This document shows, one piece after another, positions 8,438 to 15,362 of a stretch of 39,683 nucleotides of DNA. How positions within the stretch are numbered: position 1 is the first letter of the stretch; each line of letters starts with the position of its first letter. The translations under genes and the position numbers were made by a program. The notes beneath the pieces were generated by a model, which was not told the DNA's origin, made no database searches, and saw only the letters and a program-made list of their open reading frames with translations. Source of the stretch: Flavobacterium sp. UGB4466 (GTDB lineage Bacteria > Bacteroidota > Bacteroidia > Flavobacteriales > Flavobacteriaceae); assembly GCF_903469665.1 (NCBI RefSeq), contig NZ_CAGKLC010000042.1, forward strand, positions 1-39,683, read 5' to 3'.

Positions 8438-8444
8438 TAAAAAA

Positions 8445-9371
8445 ATGAAATTCCTCAAACTCATTCGCTACAAAAACCTGCTCCTGCTAGCTTTTATGCA
8501 GGTATTATTTCGCTATGCCTTTCTAAAACAGCAGAATATTCCTTTAGCTTTAGCGGACTGGCAATACGGATTATTGGTTTTAAGTACCGTTTTACTGGCA
8601 GCAGCGGGTTATGTCATTAATAATATTTACGATGTTGCAACGGATAGTATCAATAAACCTGCTGATGTTGTAATTGGTAAAGGAATTTCTGAAACAACAG
8701 CCTATAACCTTTATATTGGACTTAACATTACCGGAGTTGCTATTGGATTCCTGTTGTCTAATATCATTCTTAGGCCAATGTTTGCTTCGCTTTTTATTTT
8801 AATTGCTTCGCTGCTTTACTTTTATGCAACGACCTTAAAACAAATTATGATTCTGGGGAATTTTGTTGTGGCTTTATTACTTTCTGTAAGTGTATGGGTT
8901 ATTGGAATCTTCGACCTTTTTCCTGCTACGAATTCTGAAAATCAGGCACAAATGGCGAGTTTTTTCTCCATCTTAACCGATTATGCAATATTTGCTTTTA
9001 TGATTAATTTTACTCGGGAAATCGTGAAAGATATTGAGGATCACAATGGCGACTATAATCAGGGAATGAATACGTTACCGATCGCTATTGGAATTAGCAG
9101 AACTGCAAAAATAGCCCTGGGACTTGCAATAATTCCTTTTATATCTTGTTTACTTTACATCAAAACCTATTTTGTGGAGAACAATCTTTTTATCGCTACA
9201 TTTTATGCTTTTGCATTTGTTCTGGCTCCCTTACTGTATTTTATTGTAAAAATATTTGGAGCAAAAAATCAAAAAGAATTCCACCATTTAAGTACCGTTT
9301 TGAAACTAATTTTATTCTTCGGAATTTTATCGATTCTCGTTATCACCTTAAATATCAAATACAATGCTTAA
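8445..9371 (+). CDS. UbiA-family prenyltransferase
   Basis: A 308-residue integral membrane prenyltransferase with about eight or nine helices. The first Asp-rich motif is NNIYDVATD (residues 59-67), and the second is DIEDHNGDYNQG at about 187-198; together they bind the Mg-diphosphate of the prenyl donor. Such enzymes in Flavobacteria are often annotated as geranylgeranylglycerol-phosphate geranylgeranyltransferase-like, but the acceptor cannot be read from sequence. I chose the ATG at 8445: an in-frame start at 8355 would translate through repeat DNA (8400-8437) and give an N-terminus unlike the family. The gene overlaps maf by 8 bp. Confidence 0.87.
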   Translation: MKFLKLIRYKNLLLLAFMQVLFRYAFLKQQNIPLALADWQYGLLVLSTVLLAAAGYVINNIYDVATDSINKPADVVIGKGISETTAYNLYIGLNITGVAIGFLLSNIILRPMFASLFILIASLLYFYATTLKQIMILGNFVVALLLSVSVWVIGIFDLFPATNSENQAQMASFFSILTDYAIFAFMINFTREIVKDIEDHNGDYNQGMNTLPIAIGISRTAKIALGLAIIPFISCLLYIKTYFVENNLFIATFYAFAFVLAPLLYFIVKIFGAKNQKEFHHLSTVLKLILFFGILSILVITLNIKYNA

Positions 9372-9948
9372 AGAAAAGCTAAAAAAATATACGTTAATTC
9401 TAGCTTCGGGATCGCCTCGCAGACAGCAGTTTTTCAAAGACCTGGATCTTGACTTCGAAATTAGGTTAAAGGACATTGAAGAAATCTATCCGCCGGAACT
9501 AAAAGCAGTCGAAATCACAGATTATCTGGCAGCATTAAAGGCCAGTGCATTTGAAGGTGAACTGAATGAAAATGAAATCCTGGTCACCAGTGACACCATA
9601 GTTTGGCATGAGAATAAAGCACTAGGTAAGCCAAAAAATGCTGAGGAAGCCTTTGCTATGATCAAGTCATTATCCAATACTACTCATGAAGTGATCACCT
9701 CCGTTTGTTTTAAAACAAACAGCTCTTCTACTCTTTTGAATGATATTACAAAGGTTACCTTTAATGATTTATCAGACGAGGCAATTTTGTATTACATCGA
9801 AAATTACAAACCCTACGACAAAGCCGGTGCTTATGGCATTCAGGAATGGTTTGGTTTTATGGCAGTTGCAAAAGTAGAAGGTTCTTACACCAATGTTATG
9901 GGATTGCCAACAGCCAAAGTTTATGAATATTTGAGTACTTTAGTGTAA
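9364..9948 (+). CDS. maf: Maf-like nucleoside triphosphate pyrophosphatase
   Basis: A 194-residue Maf/YhdE-type enzyme that hydrolyses non-canonical or surplus nucleoside triphosphates (dTTP/UTP subgroup or modified bases) to the monophosphate. The N-terminal signature is LILASGSPRRQQFF (residues 11-24). The catalytic Asp77 is in LVTSDTIVW, and the later motif is YKPYDKAGAYGIQEW. Length is typical. Its start overlaps the end of the UbiA gene and its stop is 10 bp before the MscS gene, so it is mid-operon. Confidence 0.93.
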   Translation: MLKEKLKKYTLILASGSPRRQQFFKDLDLDFEIRLKDIEEIYPPELKAVEITDYLAALKASAFEGELNENEILVTSDTIVWHENKALGKPKNAEEAFAMIKSLSNTTHEVITSVCFKTNSSSTLLNDITKVTFNDLSDEAILYYIENYKPYDKAGAYGIQEWFGFMAVAKVEGSYTNVMGLPTAKVYEYLSTLV

Positions 9949-9958
9949 AAATTTGTTT

Positions 9959-10489
9959 ATGTTTTCTTTCAAAGAATATAGCCAGGAGATCTTAACTACC
10001 ATAATTTTGATTCTCGTTCTGATAGCGTTGCGTATTATTGTTGCAAAACTAATTCGTCGTTATGCCAGTACAAGTCAGTTATTAGAGCATCGTACCAATT
10101 TAGTGATCAAGTACATTCACTTGCTCATGAACATACTGGTTATGATTAGCCTGATTGTAATTTGGGGCGTTGAAACCAAAGATATTTTCATAACGGTTTC
10201 TTCCATTGCTACTGTAATTGGAGTGGCTATGTTTGCTCAGTGGTCTATTTTGAGCAATATAACTTCGGGAATGATTTTGTTTTTTTCTTTTCCTTTCCGA
10301 ATTGGAGATACCATCAAAATTCATGATAAAGACTTTCCAATCGAAGCAGAAATTGAAGATATAAGCGCCTTTCATGTGAACTTAAAAACAAAAGACGGCG
10401 AAAAGATTATTTTTCCCAATAATTTACTGCTACAAAAAGGAATTTCTATAATGCCTGTCCAATACGAAGAAAAGGAGTTTTTTGATTAA
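9959..10489 (+). CDS. Small MscS-type mechanosensitive ion channel
   Basis: A 176-residue member of the MscS family, which opens pores under membrane tension. It has two or three helices (about 8-28, 45-67, 72-105). The pore helix and following motif are recognisable (GVAMFAQWSILSNITSGM, then FPFRIGDTIKI), followed by a short beta domain. It is much shorter than E. coli MscS (286 residues) and lacks most of the C-terminal cage. The ATG at 9959 is preferred to an in-frame TTG at 9953. It is the last gene of the 7072-10489 cluster. Confidence 0.85.
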   Translation: MFSFKEYSQEILTTIILILVLIALRIIVAKLIRRYASTSQLLEHRTNLVIKYIHLLMNILVMISLIVIWGVETKDIFITVSSIATVIGVAMFAQWSILSNITSGMILFFSFPFRIGDTIKIHDKDFPIEAEIEDISAFHVNLKTKDGEKIIFPNNLLLQKGISIMPVQYEEKEFFD

Positions 10490-10546
10490 GATAAGTTCTT
10501 GAATCTTATACTATTTTATTCAACAAAATGCCTCTTTTCCTCAAAG

Positions 10547-10654
10547 CGTTAGGGATGGGAGCGATATCCTTTTGCAATACCCAAACATTTTTTTGCATCT
10601 CCCAAATCTTCTATCGCAAAAGATTTAGCGGACAGCCCGACCCGGAGGGGAACG
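10547..10654. ncRNA. Candidate structured RNA or flavobacterial intergenic repeat
   Basis: In the gap between the MscS and POTRA/barrel genes the sequence folds as nested pairs: CGTT/AACG (10547-10550, 10651-10654), GGG/CCC (10552-10554, 10641-10643), GGG/CCC (10557-10559, 10636-10638), an internal loop (AGCGATATC against ATTTAGCGGACAG), then CTTTTGC/GCAAAAG (10569-10575, 10616-10622) capped by a 40-nt loop. The internal loop and flanking CCCGACCCGGAGGGG recall a sequence that I believe recurs between genes in Flavobacterium. The strand and any link to the Rfam Flavo-1 family are not established. Confidence 0.45.
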
Positions 10655-10762
10655 CCATAAACAAAATTATCAGTAACGAAATACGAATCTAATGTTTTAA
10701 AGAGTGATAATAATTGCTTATATTCATCTATAAATTAACCTTTAAGCCGATAAAAAAATATA

Positions 10763-12589
10763 ATGTCTGTAAACACAAAAATAGTCGTTTTTATTCTATT
10801 ATGCTTTTGCTTACAAGGCACTTATGCACAGGTTAATCCACCACAGAAAAACGTAAAAACTAAAAAAGACAGTACCGAAGTTTACCAAAAAATTAGAAAC
10901 TATTCGAAAAAGAATAAATTTACACAAACCCTTCATAAACTGTTCTTCAGGGGAGACAATACACAAAAAAAAGAAGTTTTAGTACAAAATGACACCACCG
11001 ATTTTAGCGGTAAAATCATTCGGAACATTAATATTATAACACTTGATCCGTTCGGGCATTCGGTAACAGACAGCACCAAGATACCCAAAAACTGGGGAGA
11101 AAGAACAGGAAACAGACTGCATTTAAAAACAAAAAAAATAGCAATCTACAATCTGCTGCTCTTCAAAAAAAACACCCCTTACGACACTTACAAAGTACAG
11201 GAAACTGAACGTTTGATACGATCTCAGCGATATGTTACAGCTGTAAGAATTACGAATAAGATAACCGGAGTAGCTTCAGATTCAGTTGACGTAACGATTA
11301 GAGTTCTGGACTCCTGGAGTACGATTCCCAGATTTGCGGTCTCTGGTAATCAGGTGTCTTTTGGTATTAAAGAGAAAGATTTTTTTGGAACAGGACAACA
11401 ATTGGACTATAAACACACCAACCGATTTAAAGATGGCCGTACTGCCAACGAAGTAAGCTACAACATTCCTAATATTAAAAATACTTATATAGGAACCACT
11501 TTATACTACAAGATTGATCTTGATAACAACTACACGAAAAGTATCAACATTGAACGACTTTTTTATTCTCCTTTGACCCGATGGGCCGGTGGTATATATG
11601 CGGGGCAGAACTACAAAAAAGATTCTTTGCAGGCACCTGATAAATCGTATGCATTTCAACCCTTTAAAAATAATTTTCACGATTTCTGGGCAGGGCATGC
11701 CAGTAAAGTAACTCAAGATGAAGACGGTATCACCAACCTCGTGGCAACCGCACGTTTTCTGAACGTTAATTATAGTCAAACTCCTTCTGAACTCTACGAC
11801 CCCACTCGTTTTTACTCTGATGAAAAGCTGATTTTAAGTGGAATTGGTTTGAACCGACGCAAATTTATAAAAGACAATTATATTTTTAGAAATGGCCAAA
11901 CAGAGGACGTTCCCATTGGGAAAGTCTACGGAATTACTCTGGGGTACCAATACAAAAACAAAGAATGGCGCCCTTATGCAGGAGCGCAGTTCTCTTTTGG
12001 AAATTACTACCGTTGGGGATTTTTTAGTACTAATCTGGAAGCCGGTACTTTTTTTCATGATTCAAAAACCTATCAAACGGCTTTCTCGTTTGAATCTAAC
12101 TATTTCACAAAACTATTCACTATCGGAAACTGGAAACTTCGCCAGTTTGTAAACCCATTCATCGTTATTGGTGCCAATCGCGAAAATATCATTGGAGATC
12201 AGCTTAACATTAATGAGGCAAATGGTTTGGCTGGATTTAATACTGCTATATACGGAACAAATAAGGTGGTTCTGTCACTTCAAACACAAACCTATTCCCC
12301 TTATGCTATACTAGGATTTCGTATCAATCCCTTTTTTAATTATGGACTCGCTGTATTAGGAGGTCCAAATGATGCTATTGGAAGAAATAAGGCCTACCAA
12401 AAAATAACTTTGGGTTTGTCGATAAATAATGACTACCTGGTATTCAGTTCCTTCCAGATTTCACTGTCCTACTACCCTACTATTCCTTTTCAGGGAGATA
12501 ATGTTTTTAAAACCAACACTTTTCAGGCCTCTGATTTTGGTTTACAAAGTTTTGAACTGGCTAAACCACGAATTGTAGAGTACCAATAG
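10763..12589 (+). CDS. POTRA-containing outer-membrane beta-barrel protein
   Basis: A 608-residue protein with a signal peptide (residues 1-22, ending TYAQ). A Lys-rich linker follows. One POTRA-like domain lies at about 85-195 (GKIIRNINIITLDPFG, then TYKVQETERLIRSQRYV, then VDVTIRVLDSWS). About 400 residues of alternating aromatic and polar strands then form a probable BamA/TamA-type barrel (SFGIKEKDFFGTGQQLDYKH). With a single POTRA it is not BamA itself; a TamA-like or two-partner-secretion-like role is possible but unproven. It ends without the usual terminal aromatic residue (last residues VEYQ). It appears to be a single gene. Confidence 0.75.
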   Translation: MSVNTKIVVFILLCFCLQGTYAQVNPPQKNVKTKKDSTEVYQKIRNYSKKNKFTQTLHKLFFRGDNTQKKEVLVQNDTTDFSGKIIRNINIITLDPFGHSVTDSTKIPKNWGERTGNRLHLKTKKIAIYNLLLFKKNTPYDTYKVQETERLIRSQRYVTAVRITNKITGVASDSVDVTIRVLDSWSTIPRFAVSGNQVSFGIKEKDFFGTGQQLDYKHTNRFKDGRTANEVSYNIPNIKNTYIGTTLYYKIDLDNNYTKSINIERLFYSPLTRWAGGIYAGQNYKKDSLQAPDKSYAFQPFKNNFHDFWAGHASKVTQDEDGITNLVATARFLNVNYSQTPSELYDPTRFYSDEKLILSGIGLNRRKFIKDNYIFRNGQTEDVPIGKVYGITLGYQYKNKEWRPYAGAQFSFGNYYRWGFFSTNLEAGTFFHDSKTYQTAFSFESNYFTKLFTIGNWKLRQFVNPFIVIGANRENIIGDQLNINEANGLAGFNTAIYGTNKVVLSLQTQTYSPYAILGFRINPFFNYGLAVLGGPNDAIGRNKAYQKITLGLSINNDYLVFSSFQISLSYYPTIPFQGDNVFKTNTFQASDFGLQSFELAKPRIVEYQ

Positions 12590-12791
12590 TAAAAAATCTA
12601 TTTTTCTTTACTTTTTTCAAAAAAAACAGAGACTACAAAAATAACTAATATTCAACACTTTAGACAAATTTCATTTTTAAAAAATCGTCAAAATGCATCA
12701 TTTATCCGATGAAATACATTGTGCTTTAATTTTTGGCACAGTATATGAATATCACAAAACAGGATCAACCTTAACCTTTAAATTAAAAAAA

Positions 12792-13298
12792 ATGAAAACA
12801 ATAAAATTAGCAATTGCAGGACTTTTTCTCCTGGTTGCAAATGCCACGCAAGCGCAGGTATCTATAAACGTTAACATAGGAACACCTCCGGCTTGGGGAC
12901 CGGCGGGATACGAAGAAATAGAGTATTATTATCTCCCGGACATCGAAGCGTACTATGACGTTAGAGCTTCACAGTTTCTTTATTTTGGAGGGGGTCGATG
13001 GGTTAGAACAACCTACTTGCCAAGGCAATACAGAAACTATGATTTATACGGAGGTTATAAAGTTGTTTTGAACGATTATCACGGCAGAACTCCTTATACT
13101 TACTTTGACCGTCACAGAGTAAAGTACTACAAAGGATACCATGGTGCTCCACAAAGATGTTACAAGCCAAGACCAAGATATGGTTATGACGACCGTCATT
13201 ATGATAAAAAACGCTACGAAAAACGCCATAAACATCATAGAGACGATGACGATGATGATGACGATCACGATGGTCATTACGGGCGAAGAAGAGGCTAA
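12792..13298 (+). CDS. Secreted protein with Asp/His/Arg-rich tail, unknown function
   Basis: A 168-residue exported protein. Residues 1-22 are a signal peptide (LLVANATQAQ). The middle is rich in Tyr and Gly (EEIEYYYLPDIEAYYDVR, YDLYGGYKVVLNDY). The last 45 residues are dominated by Arg, Lys, His and Asp, including eight consecutive Asp near 150-157. The tail could bind metal ions or mineral surfaces, but that is a guess from composition. I chose the ATG at 12792 because it opens the signal peptide; an in-frame ATG at 12693 adds 33 unrelated residues. Similar secreted proteins exist, I believe, in many Flavobacterium genomes without assigned function. A terminator follows at 13327. Confidence 0.75.
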   Translation: MKTIKLAIAGLFLLVANATQAQVSINVNIGTPPAWGPAGYEEIEYYYLPDIEAYYDVRASQFLYFGGGRWVRTTYLPRQYRNYDLYGGYKVVLNDYHGRTPYTYFDRHRVKYYKGYHGAPQRCYKPRPRYGYDDRHYDKKRYEKRHKHHRDDDDDDDDHDGHYGRRRG

Positions 13299-13326
13299 TT
13301 ATTGCTAAATCGTTAATTTTCAATAC

Positions 13327-13360
13327 AAAAGAGTATCAAAAATCATGATACTCTTTTTTT
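13327..13360 (+). terminator. Terminator after the Asp/His-tailed secreted protein gene
   Basis: A perfect 12-bp stem (13327-13338 and 13346-13357, loop AAAATCA) is followed by T to 13360, 28 bp past the stop at 13298. Confidence 0.85.
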
Positions 13361-13480
13361 ATGCATGCATAGTAAATACCAAAAACGTTAATTTAATAAA
13401 TATAATTTAAAAATAACAACTAAAACGATTGAAAAAGTTAAAGTATTCACAAGCATAATGAGTTACGACTTACAAAATCG

Positions 13481-13488
13481 TAATTTTG
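13481..13488 (+). promoter_or_regulatory. -7 promoter box of the LVIVD-type protein gene
   Basis: TAATTTTG matches TAnnTTTG and sits 30 bp before the ATG at 13518. It places transcription start near 13493, which rules out the upstream in-frame ATG at 13458 as the start. No -33 TTG is evident. Confidence 0.5.
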
Positions 13489-13517
13489 CGCAAAATTTAA
13501 ACAAAAAAATAGATTTT

Positions 13518-15155
13518 ATGAAGAAGAGCGTTTATTTATTTTCATGGTTAGCGTTGTCCCTTTTTACATTTTGTACGAATCATGACGACTCTGCAACGAA
13601 TGACCAGGCTAAAAACAATAACATCGAAATCAATAGCGATATTACGGCTTTAAATAAGAGACTTGATTACACCAATTCCGGAGTAATTTCAATTAGCGGT
13701 TCATCAGCTTCAACAGCTAAACTGTTGAATAGCGCTCAATCTTCGGCTACCGGTTTTCCATTGGTTCAAATTGCAGAGGTTAATCCACCAAAAGACAATA
13801 GCGGGAGAACGTTACAGGCCAGTCATGTAGCGGTAAACGGAAACTATGCTTACGTTGCTTATACCATGAGTGGTGAAGCATATTCAGGAGCTATTGATGT
13901 TATTGATGTCTCTGATCCTTATAAACCTAAATTGATCACTTCAGCCCTAATCGCCAATACCGATATTACCTCGCTTACCTATTCAAACGGAAATCTAATT
14001 ATTGGTGCAGCGGCCGATATCGATAAAAATCCATCGCTAAAAAGCCCTGCTGTTGTCATTAACATGCCTTTAAGTTCAGGTATGCTAACGGATAAATACA
14101 CGATCACTAATCTTGAAGGTCAAGTAACAACTGATGCTGCTTCGAATTCAGGTTCTTATTTTGCGGTAACCGGAGACCAGGGAAGTCTGTTTAAAATCAA
14201 TGCTGCCTCTAAAACAATCTCAGGAAAAGTTGCCGTAGAAGATTTACGTTCTGTAGCAATCAACGGAGATAAAGTAGTGACATTGAGCGGAACAAAAGGA
14301 GTAAATATTTATAACGAATCAACACTGGCATTACAAAAAAGCTTTACCACATCAACAGATGTAAAGGCTTCAAAAAGAACGATAGATTTTGATGGTACAA
14401 AATTATTAGTATCAGAAGGATATAACGGTTTAAGTGTTTACGACATCAATAGCGGTTCAAAACTACAGACTATTCCGTTAGCTGTTGCCGGTGAAGAGAA
14501 TGTTACCAATGCCTTGTCTGTTAATGACGGTTATGCCTTTGTAGCCAATGGTGCCGCAGGTTTAAATGTATACAAAACGGGGGCTCAACTTGGTTTATTG
14601 GGAACTGTTGATATACTAGGTTCGTCAAACTATGTAAAATCAAGTGGTAATTTTATCTATGTAGCCAGTGGAAAAGGCGGTTTGAAAATTATCAAGATGG
14701 AAAAACCAAACACCACTTTTGAGGGCTGTACAGGATATGGTACTTATAACCAGGGACAAAATCTGATTCTGAACTCCAATGAAGTTAAATCGTACTCCGG
14801 TGCTACCTCTATTAGCTCTGCCATTATTAATTCCGGTGCAGTATTAACGCACTGTGGTTCAATTACAGTTCAAAATAATCTAACCTTAAACAGTGGAGGA
14901 ACTTTCAACATGAAAGGAACATTGTCTCAGGGTAAATACGGTCAGTCTAATCCAACAGAACTTATCATCAACAGCAATGCGGTATTACAAGTTGAAGGTA
15001 CTGTAGTGATTTGGGGAGATGTTAGATTGAATAGTGGTGCGAAGATTAATTTTATTGGAAACAGCTCTTCTATTACCATTTATGGAAAAGTAACCAAAAA
15101 CAGCAATGTTACCATTACAGGAAACTATAAAGACACAGAAAATAAATTGAAATAA
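13518..15155 (+). CDS. Exported LVIVD-repeat beta-propeller protein with beta-helix-like C-terminus
   Basis: A 545-residue exported protein. The N-terminus has a hydrophobic leader followed by Cys19 (SLFTFC), then an Asn/Asp-rich linker. This resembles a lipoprotein signal, but Phe at -1 is atypical, so lipidation is uncertain. Residues about 95-400 hold repeated blades of the LVIVD kind (YAYVAYTMSG, IDVIDVSDPYKPKL, GYAFVANGAAGLNVY, FIYVASGKGGLKI). Residues about 405-545 are Asn/Gly/Ser-rich with regular strands (INSGAVLTHCGSITVQNNL, LNSGAKINFIG), as in a short parallel beta-helix or bactofilin-like stack. A surface or cell-wall-associated binding role is plausible. It is monocistronic, with a terminator at 15212. 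Confidence 0.72.
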   Translation: MKKSVYLFSWLALSLFTFCTNHDDSATNDQAKNNNIEINSDITALNKRLDYTNSGVISISGSSASTAKLLNSAQSSATGFPLVQIAEVNPPKDNSGRTLQASHVAVNGNYAYVAYTMSGEAYSGAIDVIDVSDPYKPKLITSALIANTDITSLTYSNGNLIIGAAADIDKNPSLKSPAVVINMPLSSGMLTDKYTITNLEGQVTTDAASNSGSYFAVTGDQGSLFKINAASKTISGKVAVEDLRSVAINGDKVVTLSGTKGVNIYNESTLALQKSFTTSTDVKASKRTIDFDGTKLLVSEGYNGLSVYDINSGSKLQTIPLAVAGEENVTNALSVNDGYAFVANGAAGLNVYKTGAQLGLLGTVDILGSSNYVKSSGNFIYVASGKGGLKIIKMEKPNTTFEGCTGYGTYNQGQNLILNSNEVKSYSGATSISSAIINSGAVLTHCGSITVQNNLTLNSGGTFNMKGTLSQGKYGQSNPTELIINSNAVLQVEGTVVIWGDVRLNSGAKINFIGNSSSITIYGKVTKNSNVTITGNYKDTENKLK

Positions 15156-15211
15156 TTTACTGCAATCCTAAGAAATACCACGTGATCTAATACATTAGAT
15201 CTATTTTCTAT

Positions 15212-15246
15212 AAAGCTGTCAGATTTGATCTGGCAGCTTTTTTTTT
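15212..15246 (+). terminator. Terminator of the LVIVD-type protein gene
   Basis: A 12-bp stem with one G-U pair (15212-15223 and 15229-15240, loop TTTGA) is followed by a T run. A smaller perfect dyad (GATCTAA/TTAGATC, 15184-15201) precedes it. Confidence 0.85.
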
Positions 15247-15324
15247 GAATCAATTTTCTTAAAAAAGCAAATCAATAACCAAACATTAACATTTCATTTA
15301 AATACTCTTCCATGATTTAATTAG

Positions 15325-15332
15325 TATTTTTG
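15325..15332 (+). promoter_or_regulatory. -7 promoter box of the PIG-L/SSS operon
   Basis: TATTTTTG matches TAnnTTTG, 31 bp before the ATG at 15363. Transcription start near 15337 is downstream of the alternative in-frame start at 15330, supporting 15363 as the true start. No -33 TTG is visible. Confidence 0.45.
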
Positions 15333-15362
15333 AAACGCTATCAAAAAACACCTAACCTTATT

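Noticed and set aside
8355..8444. Upstream start for the UbiA gene at 8355.
   Set aside because: This stretch is octamer repeat DNA; the UbiA N-terminus begins naturally at MKFLKLIRYK.
12693..12791. Upstream start for the Asp/His-tailed secreted protein.
   Set aside because: It would bury the signal peptide that begins at 12792.
13003..13323. Long antisense frames opposite the Asp/His-rich gene.
   Set aside because: They mirror the low-complexity GAC/GAT codons of the sense gene and have no domain, start context or promoter.
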